DNA of 64,000 nucleotides from Clostridiales bacterium UBA6114 (GTDB taxonomy: Bacteria; Bacillota; Clostridia; Oscillospirales; Butyricicoccaceae), in NCBI GenBank assembly GCA_002423435.1, contig DIWE01000024.1, positions 68,670 to 132,669 of the forward strand, written 5' to 3'. Under the pieces are notes generated by a model, which ran no database searches, was not told where the DNA came from, and worked only from the letters and a program-made list of their open reading frames with translations. The position numbers and the translations under genes were made by a program. This document shows, in pieces, positions 46,596-55,579 of the stretch (position 1 is the stretch's first letter; each line of letters begins with the position of its first letter).

Positions 46596-48161
46596 TTAAA
46601 GGCGGATTAACTCATCCAGACGTTTTTCTTCCTCTCTTGCCGCGGCCGCGGTCCTGGTGGAAAACAATCCGCCGCAGCCGCACCTGAGCTCGGGAGGCAT
46701 GCGCTTTTGCGCATCGACCAGCGCGTCGATCACCTCGTCGGGCGGGATATAGCTTTCAATGCCGGCCAAGGCCATATCGGCCGCGGAAAAAGCATTCGCC
46801 ACGCCGGAGCCGTTGCGCTTGATACAGGGGATCTCGCTGTTGGCGCCGATCGGGTCGCAGATCAGGCCCATCAGCCCCTTTAAGGCCAGGGCCATGGCAT
46901 GACAGATCTGTCCGCCCGATCCGCCGCCCAGATAAGTCAAAGCGCTTGCCGCCATTGCGGACGACACGCCGATCTCGCCCTGGCACCCGCCGCCCATACC
47001 GGACATCACCACCGATTTATACCGCATGACAACACCCATGGCCGCGGCCGCGAACATGGCCTCTACCAGGTTTTCATCCGAAAAGCCGTATTCCTCCTGC
47101 GCCGCGAGCAGGCATCCCGGCAGAATCCCGCAGGAGCCGCCGGTGGGAGCCGCGACCACAGTGCCCATGCTCATGCCGACGTCCATAACGGCCAGAGCCT
47201 TGGAAACGGCGCGGGGCAAAATCCCGCCCAGCGTTTTCCCCTCCTTCACGGCCCTTTGAAGACGTATGCCCGTGTCGCCTTTCGTAAAGCCGTAAAGCGG
47301 TTTGTTCACGCTCTGCAAACCCCGCTCACAGCTTTCGCGCATCACCTTCAGCTGTTCCGTCATATCCGAACGGATTTCCCCGACGGATCGTCCGGAGCGG
47401 ACTCTCTCGTATTCAAGCGCAAGCCGGGGCACCGTCACGCCCGATTTGCGCTCCAGGCCGCACAACTCTTCGCAGGTTGTAAACAGGGCTTCATGCGGCA
47501 CAAAGCCGTAGGTCAGGATCGGCTTTATACAGACTGTGCGGCGGACCCCGCTCAAGAGAGCGACCTTTTCCCGCAGGTCTTTTACCTCCTGCCCGCTCCC
47601 GTTTATATAGTACAAAAGCTCCTCGCCGCCACAGCTGCATCCGACCCGCTGGCGCTTTGTATCGATCATCTGCTGCAGCTCTTCCGTCAGATCCTTTTCA
47701 GACCACGCAAAGAGATATCCCTCGGTGTTGACCAGTTCCACGGGGAACCGGTCAACACCGATGATCTCAATCATGCCGCCACCCAACGAAACGCCACGGA
47801 TGCAGCATTGCTTGCCTTCTCGCGTTGCGATAGTCACTTCCGCCGTTAAGCCGTTTTCCGGCAGCGGAGGGGCAAAGAAACCGACCTTTACCTCGATCCC
47901 TCTTTGCTTTGCGATATCCAAAGAATGTTTCATATCCGCCTGATCCAAGGAAAGCCCCAGGGCGCCGCCCAAAAGCGCCAGATGGCTCCGGCAGCCGGTA
48001 TAGCCCTCGTAATGCCTTGGATGAAAGAGGATTTGAACGCTCCGGATCGCGCCTTCCACGAATTCATGCGCAACGGCGCCTATTTTTGCCATGCCCGCCG
48101 TGCCGGAGCTCGACGGGCCCAGCATAACCGGCCCAATAATTTCAAAAATACTTACATACAT
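46596..48161 (-). CDS. Fe-S-dependent L-serine dehydratase (fused beta-alpha form)
   Basis: A 521-residue one-chain serine ammonia-lyase. The beta domain is first (FEIIGPVMLGPSSSGTAGMAKIGAVAHEFV, ~7-36). The alpha domain follows from ~270 with AAPTGGSCGILPGCLLAAQEEYGF, MGGGCQGEIGVSSAMAASALTYLGGG, GLICDPIGANSEIPCIKRNG and ELRCGCGG, whose cysteines hold the [4Fe-4S] cluster. It converts L-serine (or a related hydroxy-amino acid) to pyruvate and ammonia, and would be oxygen sensitive. It lies 28 nt upstream of the UxaA small gene. Confidence 0.9.
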   Translation of the reverse strand: MYVSIFEIIGPVMLGPSSSGTAGMAKIGAVAHEFVEGAIRSVQILFHPRHYEGYTGCRSHLALLGGALGLSLDQADMKHSLDIAKQRGIEVKVGFFAPPLPENGLTAEVTIATREGKQCCIRGVSLGGGMIEIIGVDRFPVELVNTEGYLFAWSEKDLTEELQQMIDTKRQRVGCSCGGEELLYYINGSGQEVKDLREKVALLSGVRRTVCIKPILTYGFVPHEALFTTCEELCGLERKSGVTVPRLALEYERVRSGRSVGEIRSDMTEQLKVMRESCERGLQSVNKPLYGFTKGDTGIRLQRAVKEGKTLGGILPRAVSKALAVMDVGMSMGTVVAAPTGGSCGILPGCLLAAQEEYGFSDENLVEAMFAAAAMGVVMRYKSVVMSGMGGGCQGEIGVSSAMAASALTYLGGGSGGQICHAMALALKGLMGLICDPIGANSEIPCIKRNGSGVANAFSAADMALAGIESYIPPDEVIDALVDAQKRMPPELRCGCGGLFSTRTAAAAREEEKRLDELIRL

Positions 48162-48203
48162 GTCTTTTGCACCTTTACGCCCCTTGCGATTCGCTTCGCA
48201 TTT

Positions 48204-49634
48204 TTACAGCACGGCCGATATGCCGATCGTAATACAGGACATAATGCCGAGTGTCAGCAGGAATTTCCAGGTGGTCTTCCAATACTGAGGCAGGGTGCAG
48301 CCACAGATTGCCAAACCCGCGACGAGGATACTGCCGGTCGGGAAAATCATGACTGCCATGCCGCAACAGTGATGAAGCGCTGTAACGGCGGCTTCCGGGT
48401 TCATTCCCATCAGCTCGACCAGCGGAGCGATAACGGGCATCGTCAGAGCGGCCATGCCGGAAGACGAGGGAACAAGCGCGCCGAACAGGACCATCACAAT
48501 GTAGAGAAGCACAACGAATATAACGGTGGGGGTACCGTTTAACATATTGACCAGCGCGTTTAAGATGGTGTCCAGAATCATGCCGTCCTGCGCCACAACC
48601 AGGATGCCCTTTGCAAGACCGATTACCGCGGCGGTGAACATGAAGTCCTTCATGCCGGTCAAAAAGCTGACGGCCATCTTCTTTTCGCCCATGCGGGAGA
48701 CAATACCGGCAAACAGGCCGATCACAAAGAATACAGCGCAGATTTCGTCCATGTACCAATCGAGCTTCATGAGGCCGTAAACCATGACGACCAGCCCGAT
48801 CACATAAACGGCACAGATCAGCTTCTGCGCGACGGTGAATTCATGGGCATCCATTTCGGCTGTTTTTGCCATGATTTCGTCGCGTTTTTTCCGGTCGCTT
48901 TCATAACATAGGGATTTTTCGGGATTTTTCTTGATGCGGTTTGCATACCACATCACCCATGCCACGGTGAGCGCGGTGTAGACGACCCAGGCGATCATCC
49001 TGAAATTGAGCTGGGGATTTCCGGTGATGCCGATGATGCCCTGGGACACGAGCACGCTGAACGGGTTGATGGTAGACACGACGCAGCCGACGCGGCAGCC
49101 GAAGAATACAATGAAAAATGCCAGAAGCGAGTCATACCCCATTTGCAGGCAAAGCGTTAAAAAGACCGCAAAGAAGGGGATCGCTTCTTCGCCCATGCCG
49201 TTTGTGGAGCCCGCGAGGGAGAACAGCACAAGAATGATGGGGATCAGCAAATAGTCCTTCTTTCCAAGCTTGCGGATCAGCGCGGATAATCCCGCCACGA
49301 TAGCGCCGCTGGATTCGATGATTCCGAAAGCGCCTCCGACGACCAGGACGAAGAACACGACCTGCGCGGCCGCCTGCATCCCCTTTACGGGCGCCATCAG
49401 AATCGAGCCGAAGCCCTGCCTTAAATCGCCGTCCTCGGAGACCTTTTCCACACCTTCGTAACTGCCGGCCACGGCTACCGTGCGGGTTCCGATGGAGGTT
49501 TTAACCTCTTGACGCGCAAAGGAGCCGCTCGGGATAAACCAGGTTGCAATTGCGGTTACGATAATAAGAAAAAATACCAGGGAAAAGACATGAGGAAATG
49601 TAAGCTTTTTTTTAGTTAAAGTTGTATTTCTCAT
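48204..49634 (-). CDS. YfcC-family organic acid/amino acid transporter
   Basis: A 476-residue membrane protein with ~12 spans of the YfcC/DcuC superfamily: FPHVFSLVFFLIIVTAIATWFIPSGSFAR near the start, GAFGIIESSGAIVAGLSALIRKLGKKDYLLIPIILVLFSLAGSTNGMGEEAIPFF (~100-155) and LVPSSSGMAALTMPVIAPLVELMGMNPE (~390-418). It likely imports or exchanges the substrate of the neighbouring dehydratase operon. The exact cargo cannot be told. Confidence 0.88.
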   Translation of the reverse strand: MRNTTLTKKKLTFPHVFSLVFFLIIVTAIATWFIPSGSFARQEVKTSIGTRTVAVAGSYEGVEKVSEDGDLRQGFGSILMAPVKGMQAAAQVVFFVLVVGGAFGIIESSGAIVAGLSALIRKLGKKDYLLIPIILVLFSLAGSTNGMGEEAIPFFAVFLTLCLQMGYDSLLAFFIVFFGCRVGCVVSTINPFSVLVSQGIIGITGNPQLNFRMIAWVVYTALTVAWVMWYANRIKKNPEKSLCYESDRKKRDEIMAKTAEMDAHEFTVAQKLICAVYVIGLVVMVYGLMKLDWYMDEICAVFFVIGLFAGIVSRMGEKKMAVSFLTGMKDFMFTAAVIGLAKGILVVAQDGMILDTILNALVNMLNGTPTVIFVVLLYIVMVLFGALVPSSSGMAALTMPVIAPLVELMGMNPEAAVTALHHCCGMAVMIFPTGSILVAGLAICGCTLPQYWKTTWKFLLTLGIMSCITIGISAVL

Positions 49635-49682
49635 ATTGTTTTCTCCTAATTTTTAATTTTTTATGTCAAAACAGACATAAAT

Positions 49683-51350
49683 TCAACGCAGGACGGCACC
49701 CTTTAACACAGACCCCACACAGTGCTGGTATACGCTTAAGTAACCCTTCTTGGGATGCAGCTTCAGCTCCGCTTTTTCCATGCGGTCGGCCAGCTCCTCG
49801 TCGGAAAGCTCTATTTCCAGCGTGCGGCTTGGCAGATCATACCTGATGATGTCGCCGTCCTTTACGGCGCAGAGCGGGCCCCGCAGCGCGGCTTCGGGAG
49901 ACGCGTAGCTGAAGCAGGCCCCGGACGCCGCGCCGGACAAACGGCCGTCTGTAATGGCGATTACCTTGTCGCGTAAGGGAGAGCCCTTCAATTCCGTTGT
50001 GAAATTATAGGCGGTTTCCGGCCCGGCCTTGACCCCTTGGTAAATAATCAGGACGGCGTCGCCCTCGACAATGCGGCCGTCGCGCAGCGCGTTTGTCGCG
50101 TCGTACACATTATGAAACACCTTCGCCCTTCCGCGGAAGGTGCCGCGCAGGCGTTCGGGCACGGCGGAAAGCTTTATGAACGCGCCCTCCGGCACCAGGT
50201 TGCCCTTGCACAGCGCCATCCCGCCGGTCGTGCTGATCGGGTCTTTAAGCGTATGGATCACCTGTCTGTCCCTTACCTCATGGCCGGCGATATTTTCACC
50301 CAGGGTCTTCTCGTTTACGGAAACGGTATCGAGATCCAACCGGCCTTTCATTTCATTGAGCAGGGCGCGAAGGCCTCCCGCCTTTTCGAAATCGGCCATG
50401 CAGTGCGGCCCGTTGGGGCGAATACCCAAAAGCAGCGGAATTTCATTGCTGGCTTCGGCATAAATCTCGCCGCAGTCCATATCGATTTCCGACTCGGTCG
50501 CGACGGCCGGCACATGGATAATGGTATTTGTGGAGCCTCCGATGGCCATGCAGGTTTTGATCGCATTTCTGATCGACGCCTCGGTAATGATCCTGCGCGC
50601 GGTGATTTGCTTTTCCCACAGCGTCATGACCTTTTTTCCCGCGCAGTAAGCGATGTCGAGAAGCTCATCCGATTCAGCTGCAACGGTGGAGTTGCCCGGG
50701 AGGCTCATGCCGATCGTTTCGGCAATGATGTTCATGGTGTTGGCCGTGCCCATCATGCCGCATGCGCCCGGCCCCGGGGCAATCGAATGGATCAGCTTAT
50801 CGAACTTTTCCTGTGTCATTTCGCCGTTTAACACCTTCGTAATGCCGGCGCCGACGTCGATATAATCCACAGGCTCCCCGTCGAGCGTATTGGTGCGCAT
50901 ATAGCCTCCGGTAACGATGACCGCGGGCAGATCAAGGCGGCCGGCTGCCATCAGAAGGCCGGGCACCACCTTGTCGCAGGTTCCGATCAGGACCACCGCG
51001 TCCATCATATTCGCTTCGACCATCAGCTCGATTTCATTGACCAGCAGATCGCGGCTTGGCAGAATATACGGAGGCTTGACAATTCCGTCGCAGATATTGA
51101 CCCCGTTAAACGAGAAAGGCAGGCCGCCCGCCTCAATAACGCCCCGGCGGACCTCGTCTGCGACTTTCTTCAAGTGGAAATGTCCGGGATTACAATCGCT
51201 CCAGGTATTGACTACGGCGATATGCGGCATGTCCAGCTGCTCGTCGGTGTAGCCGCAGCCGTACATCAGGCCGCGGGCGCCGGCATAATCCACATCCATA
51301 TGGTCGGGCAGGTCGCTTTTTAACCGAGGTAACTTTTTGTCGTTTGCCAT
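49683..51350 (-). CDS. ilvD: IlvD/Edd-family dehydratase
   Basis: A 555-residue protein with the three iron-sulphur Cys positions: NTWSDCNPGH (~49-58), IGTCDKVVPG (~120-129) and PGPGACGMMGTANTMNI (~192-208), and the C-terminal DGRLSGAASGACF. The family contains dihydroxy-acid dehydratase for branched amino acids and sugar-acid dehydratases. With UxaA, YfcC and serine dehydratase around it and no other ilv gene, a catabolic sugar-acid substrate is more likely than valine synthesis. Name given for the family, not for proven function. Confidence 0.88.
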   Translation of the reverse strand: MANDKKLPRLKSDLPDHMDVDYAGARGLMYGCGYTDEQLDMPHIAVVNTWSDCNPGHFHLKKVADEVRRGVIEAGGLPFSFNGVNICDGIVKPPYILPSRDLLVNEIELMVEANMMDAVVLIGTCDKVVPGLLMAAGRLDLPAVIVTGGYMRTNTLDGEPVDYIDVGAGITKVLNGEMTQEKFDKLIHSIAPGPGACGMMGTANTMNIIAETIGMSLPGNSTVAAESDELLDIAYCAGKKVMTLWEKQITARRIITEASIRNAIKTCMAIGGSTNTIIHVPAVATESEIDMDCGEIYAEASNEIPLLLGIRPNGPHCMADFEKAGGLRALLNEMKGRLDLDTVSVNEKTLGENIAGHEVRDRQVIHTLKDPISTTGGMALCKGNLVPEGAFIKLSAVPERLRGTFRGRAKVFHNVYDATNALRDGRIVEGDAVLIIYQGVKAGPETAYNFTTELKGSPLRDKVIAITDGRLSGAASGACFSYASPEAALRGPLCAVKDGDIIRYDLPSRTLEIELSDEELADRMEKAELKLHPKKGYLSVYQHCVGSVLKGAVLR

Positions 51351-51374
51351 GAGCTATCCTCCTGTACTTACAGC

Positions 51375-52454
51375 TTATTTTGAGATGTAATTCCGGATTT
51401 CCTCCACGGATTTTCCTGCGATGCCCAGCTTTTCAGCAGTCCTGCCCTCTTTCCAGTAGTCGACACCTGTAAAGGCCTGCGCGATATAGATAAACGAATC
51501 GATCATCGGGGTTTTTACCCCTACTTCCCTTGCGATTGAGGCCATGGGTACAAATCCCGTCAGCACCTCCTCCGAGATAAAACGATGCTTTAAATCCGTC
51601 GGGCAGCTTACGCCCCTGTATGCGTCATTTTTCTGGATCGCCTCGTACAGGCTGTCGCCTTCCACATGGTAGCAGTCTTTCAGCCAATCCAAAAGCGACG
51701 GCAAGTCGGCGCGCAATACCCCGCAGACCTCCTTTCTCTCTGCGTCGGCGAGCTCCAGCAAAGCGGCGATATGCGGAGTGATCCCCTCGAGGTAATAATC
51801 GTAGCTTTCGCCGCTGTCCATGCGGTTGATGTTCATCAGCGTAGGAATGATGTGCAGAATCGCGCCGCCGCAGTCAAGGCTTGTGTAAAGCACGCTGTCC
51901 GCTCCTGTAAGGCTCGGAAAGACGGGCTTCATGATTTCCATAAACGGCGCGATGTCCCGGGCGGGCACCGTGGCCGCAAGCACACTGTTTTTGATACCGG
52001 AATGAAAGATCCTTCCCACATCCTCCACGCGGCACGCGTACATCAGATCGAGCGCCTCCGCGATGATCACGTTGGGCGGGTCTTCTCTGCTGCGGATGGT
52101 CTGCGACATCATCAGCGCGCCGCCCACCTGACCGGGATTGAGCATAATGATCTGCCCGTCGCGGATATACGGTTTGATTGCCTTCCCGACGGCTTCATGG
52201 GCGTCGGCCGTCGTGGTGATCATCACCACATCGGCGCCCTCCATGGCAAAGGCCAAATCGGCAGTCACACTGTCCGGCATGGCGCAGGCGCTGATTTTTC
52301 CCGTTACGGCAATTTTACCCAGCGCATTAATGCAGCTGATTTTCTTTTCGTCGATGTCATAAAGGCGAACGCGGTAGCCTTTCTCCGTCAAAATTGCTGC
52401 CATAGATTGGCCTCCGGCGCCGGCGCCAATAACGGCAAAATTCAATTTACGCAA
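51375..52454 (-). CDS. NAD/NADP octopine/nopaline dehydrogenase-family enzyme
   Basis: The best start is a TTG at 52454, with AAGGAGG 7 nt upstream, giving 359 residues that begin MRKLNFAVIGAGAGGQSMAAILTEKGYRVRLYDIDEKKI, a Rossmann NAD(P) site. Further features are LNPGQVGGALMMSQTI (~95-110) and the C-terminal catalytic helical domain (YYLEGITPHIAALLELADAERKEVCG...RFISEEVLTGFVPMASIAREVGVKTPMIDSFIYIAQAFTGVDYW). Relatives join or split amino and keto acids or reduce keto acids. It is the first gene of operon C. The frame extends upstream but lacks a ribosome site. Confidence 0.82.
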   Translation of the reverse strand: MRKLNFAVIGAGAGGQSMAAILTEKGYRVRLYDIDEKKISCINALGKIAVTGKISACAMPDSVTADLAFAMEGADVVMITTTADAHEAVGKAIKPYIRDGQIIMLNPGQVGGALMMSQTIRSREDPPNVIIAEALDLMYACRVEDVGRIFHSGIKNSVLAATVPARDIAPFMEIMKPVFPSLTGADSVLYTSLDCGGAILHIIPTLMNINRMDSGESYDYYLEGITPHIAALLELADAERKEVCGVLRADLPSLLDWLKDCYHVEGDSLYEAIQKNDAYRGVSCPTDLKHRFISEEVLTGFVPMASIAREVGVKTPMIDSFIYIAQAFTGVDYWKEGRTAEKLGIAGKSVEEIRNYISK

Positions 52455-52664
52455 AATAGTCCTCCTTGTTATCCTCATTTCAGAAATTGGACATGTACAT
52501 ATCTTTCCATAGAATAGCATCCGGACCTTTGCAAAAGCTATGTGCAAACTGAAAAGATTCGACATTATTTTTGTATGAATACACAAATATCCGTTTGCCT
52601 GAGCGCTTCAAAACAGAGGTTTGTTCATATTGTACAAGAGCAGCCCGGCCCTTTTTATTGAAAA

Positions 52665-52702
52665 GGGAGAGGACTGCAATCCATGGATTGCAGTCCTCTC
52701 CC
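52665..52702 (-). terminator. 38-bp perfect palindromic terminator after the methyltransferase gene
   Basis: A perfect inverted repeat with 19-bp arms (GGGAGAGGACTGCAATCCA and its complement) and no spare loop. T-tracts follow in both directions (TTTT on minus, TTTTTT after CCGACCG on plus). It lies between the methyltransferase stop and operon C, so it should stop transcription on the minus strand. The rest of 52455-52664 is AT-rich promoter sequence for the octopine-dehydrogenase-like gene. Confidence 0.8.
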
Positions 52703-52728
52703 GACCGTTTTTTGGGGCTTTTGATTAC

Positions 52729-53535
52729 TTATTTGACACCGATCCGCACCCGGTAGCAGAAATCGGCGTCAAACTGCTCCTCTTTGAAAATATTGTTGAT
52801 TTCGGTTTCAAATTCCCTCAAAGGCTGCATGATGGCATCGGGCTGTACTTTTAAGACCGCCTGCATGCTGCCCTGGCTGAAAGCAAGCGCGATCAGCCGC
52901 TTGGCAGAGCACCGTTCCCTGTTGGCGAATACGATTTCACGGGCAAATGAAAAATGTCCGCTGTTTTTTATATGTATTAAATGCCTGTCCTTGTTCCAGT
53001 AGATAAAAGCATCCCTGATCGCGGGGGTGGCCGACTCAATCTCGTCGATCTTTCGGACAAGCTTTAAATAAGCCATTTCCGCTTTCAGATTGCAGACCGG
53101 CAGCCAGTCACAGTCGTAAGCCAGAAAAATGCCTCCGGGCTTTAAGATTCTGTCGATCTCGCGCAATGTACTCTGAGGCTCCATCCAGTGAAAGGCTTGG
53201 GAGCAGGTCACAACGTCCGCGCAGGCATCTTCGAGCTTTATGTTGTCGGCATAGCCCTGAACAAACTCGACGCTCTTGCTGTCGCCCGCTTTTTCGCGGG
53301 CAACCCGGAGCATGTCCTCGTTGGGCTCCACGCCGACCGTGCGTTTGCTGACGTCGGCCCATACGAAGGTGGACAGCCCGGTTCCACAGCCCAGATCGAC
53401 GACGAATTCCGGCTTTGAGCCCAGATATTTCCCGGCGATATCCATAATGTAAGAGGGGCATTGCGGCCTTGCGATGTCGTATATATTGGCGACCCCGGAA
53501 AACCTGTCCGCGTTTATTTGCTTTTTTAATCTCAT
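52729..53535 (-). CDS. Class I SAM-dependent methyltransferase
   Basis: A 268-residue methyltransferase with FVVDLGCGTGLSTFVWA (motif I, ~43-59), TVGVEPNEDMLRVAR (motif II), DVVTCSQAFHWMEPQSTLREIDRILKPGGIFLAYDCDW (motifs IV-VI, ~108-146). It is of the SmtA/Ubie-like class seen with many small-molecule substrates; the target cannot be told. It stands alone between two terminators, so is separately expressed. Confidence 0.9.
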   Translation of the reverse strand: MRLKKQINADRFSGVANIYDIARPQCPSYIMDIAGKYLGSKPEFVVDLGCGTGLSTFVWADVSKRTVGVEPNEDMLRVAREKAGDSKSVEFVQGYADNIKLEDACADVVTCSQAFHWMEPQSTLREIDRILKPGGIFLAYDCDWLPVCNLKAEMAYLKLVRKIDEIESATPAIRDAFIYWNKDRHLIHIKNSGHFSFAREIVFANRERCSAKRLIALAFSQGSMQAVLKVQPDAIMQPLREFETEINNIFKEEQFDADFCYRVRIGVK

Positions 53536-53609
53536 ACGTTCACCTGTAATTGGTTTTATAAGCTTGTTTATGCCATCCGCAAAAAGTATAGCACAGGAAT
53601 AAAAAGAAA

Positions 53610-53640
53610 GCCATATGCAATATCAGATCCTGCATATGGC
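53610..53640 (-). terminator. Terminator of operon D
   Basis: GCCATATGCA-11 nt-TGCATATGGC, followed on the minus strand by TTTCTTTTT. It lies 70 bp after the stop of the NIF3-like gene and before the methyltransferase start. Confidence 0.8.
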
Positions 53641-53709
53641 CTTCTCGATTAACGTCTTTTGCTCAGGCAATACCGGCAAGGGATTGGGAAAGCGCGCTGT
53701 CCTTTCCCG

Positions 53710-54039
53710 TTATAAACCTGTTTTGTAAAGAGGGATCGCTGTGATGACCGGCACTTCATATGGGTGCACCTCTTTGATCGCCCGAATGGTATCCTCCGCT
53801 TTTAAAGCTTTGCAGATTGCTTCGACTTTGTATTCCGCCTCGGAGGAGATGATGTTTTCCGTGCCGCTGTATGGCAAACTCCCTTCGAGCGGGCGCCAGC
53901 AGCCCGTCACCTCACAGTAAGAAAGACAGCAATCGTAATTTCCTATATGTCCGGCATCGACGCGCCGCAGGGCATCCCGCAGCACCGCCAAATGTGTTTT
54001 GGGTATGAATACTTCTATTTTGCAATATTCAAAATCCAT
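53710..54039 (-). CDS. Standalone NIF3-insert/CutA-like domain protein
   Basis: A 109-residue protein matching the insert domain of NIF3/YqfO proteins: YCKIEVFIPKTHLAVLRDALRRVDAGHIGNYDCCLSYCEVTGCWRPLEGSLPYSG and EVHPYEVPVITAIPLY. The fold resembles CutA1 and PII-like trimers and may bind a small ligand or metal. It is the last gene of operon D, 14 nt after the UxaA large subunit. Its role is unknown; many such genes accompany transporters or oxidoreductases. Confidence 0.82.
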   Translation of the reverse strand: MDFEYCKIEVFIPKTHLAVLRDALRRVDAGHIGNYDCCLSYCEVTGCWRPLEGSLPYSGTENIISSEAEYKVEAICKALKAEDTIRAIKEVHPYEVPVITAIPLYKTGL

Positions 54040-54053
54040 CCTTGCTCCTCCTT

Positions 54054-55217
54054 TCAGATGACAGGTCCCATAGTATAAATGTCGATTGCGTTAAAATACC
54101 GTATCGCTTCGTTTTTGGTAGCTTTGCCGGAAAGCACCTCCAGCATAAAAGCGAAGGTTTCCTCGGCGACCTGCTCGATGCTTTTCTCGCCGTCGATGAT
54201 ACAGCCGGCATTGATATCCATGTCGTGAATCATTTTATCATAGGTATGGGGATTGCCGCAAATTTTTATGACAGGCATTGTCGGAAAGCCCTGGGGAGCG
54301 CCTCGTCCGGTGGAAAAAAGCATGCACTGGGCCCCCGAACACGCCATTCCCGTCAGAATTTCCGGCTCTCTGCCCGGTGTGTCCTTAATCCAAAGTCCCT
54401 TTTTCCCGAAGGCCGACTGTGGGTATTCCAAGATGCCCTGAATGGGTCTGGTTCCCGACTTCACGATCGCGCCCAGCGACTTCTCCTCGATGGAGCTCAG
54501 ACCGCCGGCGATGTTTCCCGGCGTGGGCTGCCCTTTCCTCATATCGCAGCCCAGCGATTTCGCTCTGGTTTCCATGCTTTCAACAATACGGTAGATCTCC
54601 TCCCCCACGGCTTTGTTAATGGCTCTGCGCGAGAGAATATGTTCCGCCCCGATAAACTCGGTGGTCTCTCCGAATATCACGGTTGCGCCCAAGTCCACTA
54701 TCCTGTCGGCAATCCGCCCGACGACACAATTGGATGCCATACCGGATGTAGCGTCCGATGCGCCGCATTTTATCGCCATTACAATATTGCTTGCGTCCAC
54801 CGGCTCACGCTGAAATCCGGAAATCTGTCCATAAATGCGCTGGGCCACGTCTACACCCACCGCAATTGCGCGGGTGACCCCGCCCAACTCCTGAATGCGG
54901 ATGATTTCAATCGGTTTGCCGATCCTCGCGATCTCCTCTGCCAGACGATCGGAGTCGGTGCCTTCGCAGCCGAGGCTGACCACAAGCGCACCTCCTACAT
55001 TTGGACTGCATCCGAGCTGGATAAGAGTATCGGTGACCCGGTCGAGATCAGGCGGCAGCTGGCAGCAGCCCTGATGATGGAAAAATCCGACGCTCCCCTG
55101 CACCTGCGACACGATTGCCTGCGCAACGTCGTTGGCGCATACGACAGCCGGTATTACAGCCACGAGATTTCTTGATCCGACCGAGCCGTTTTTTCTAACA
55201 TATCCCATAAATTGCAT
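54054..55217 (-). CDS. UxaA-family hydratase/dehydratase large subunit, canonical copy
   Basis: A 387-residue UxaA/SuyB-type protein. Canonical motifs include GQPTPGNIAGGLSSIEEKSLGAIVKSGTRPIQGILEYPQ, GLWIKDTPGREPEILTGMACSGAQCMLFSTGRGAPQGFPTMPVIKICGNPHTYDKMIHDMDINAGCIIDG. The likely reaction is loss of water (or sulfite in SuyB-type enzymes) from a hydroxy acid. It lies with its small subunit, LarA homologue and Tct transporter, so the substrate is probably a sugar acid, tartrate-like or sulfo acid imported by TctABC. Confidence 0.9.
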   Translation of the reverse strand: MQFMGYVRKNGSVGSRNLVAVIPAVVCANDVAQAIVSQVQGSVGFFHHQGCCQLPPDLDRVTDTLIQLGCSPNVGGALVVSLGCEGTDSDRLAEEIARIGKPIEIIRIQELGGVTRAIAVGVDVAQRIYGQISGFQREPVDASNIVMAIKCGASDATSGMASNCVVGRIADRIVDLGATVIFGETTEFIGAEHILSRRAINKAVGEEIYRIVESMETRAKSLGCDMRKGQPTPGNIAGGLSSIEEKSLGAIVKSGTRPIQGILEYPQSAFGKKGLWIKDTPGREPEILTGMACSGAQCMLFSTGRGAPQGFPTMPVIKICGNPHTYDKMIHDMDINAGCIIDGEKSIEQVAEETFAFMLEVLSGKATKNEAIRYFNAIDIYTMGPVI

Positions 55218-55221
55218 CAGA

Positions 55222-55530
55222 TTACTCTACCTCCCCCCGCAGATCGCCGCGTCCCCGCATACTGTCCAGATTATGAACATGGACGTATTCCCCCTCCCGG
55301 ACAGGCTTTGTTGCAACGCCGATCCGCTCCCCGTATTTATAGATTGCATCTCCGGGAGCCATGGGAACCAAGGCAATCTTATGTCCGTAAGGGATGTCCG
55401 AAAGAGAAATCAGCTTCCGGATGCCCCCCAGTTTATCCTGTATTGTTACCTCTGATCCGGTTTTTACCTCTGAAAAGACGGTGGCCACGTTGTCCCGGTC
55501 GTCCACCTTAAGCGCAAGACACTTTTCCAT
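55222..55530 (-). CDS. UxaA-family small subunit (SAF domain), second copy
   Basis: A 102-residue SAF-domain protein (ALKVDDRDNVATVFSEVKTGSEVTIQDKLGGIRKLISLSDIPYGHKIALVPMAPGDAIYKYGERIGVATKPVREGEYVHVHNLDSMRGRGDL), the partner of the large subunit that starts 4 nt later. SuyA- or UxaA-N-like. Its C-terminus is Gly/Arg-rich, as in typical UxaA small subunits. Confidence 0.88.
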   Translation of the reverse strand: MEKCLALKVDDRDNVATVFSEVKTGSEVTIQDKLGGIRKLISLSDIPYGHKIALVPMAPGDAIYKYGERIGVATKPVREGEYVHVHNLDSMRGRGDLRGEVE

Positions 55531-55579
55531 TTATATACCCCCGGTATGTTTTTCCACACGAAAGCCTTCAACGACGTAC

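Noticed and set aside
46899..47849. Plus-strand open frame of 316 codons opposite the serine dehydratase gene
   Set aside because: Antisense shadow; rich in Ala/His/Arg and without a ribosome site, while the minus strand has a clear enzyme.
50037..50831. Plus-strand open frame opposite ilvD
   Set aside because: Antisense shadow of a highly conserved Fe-S dehydratase.
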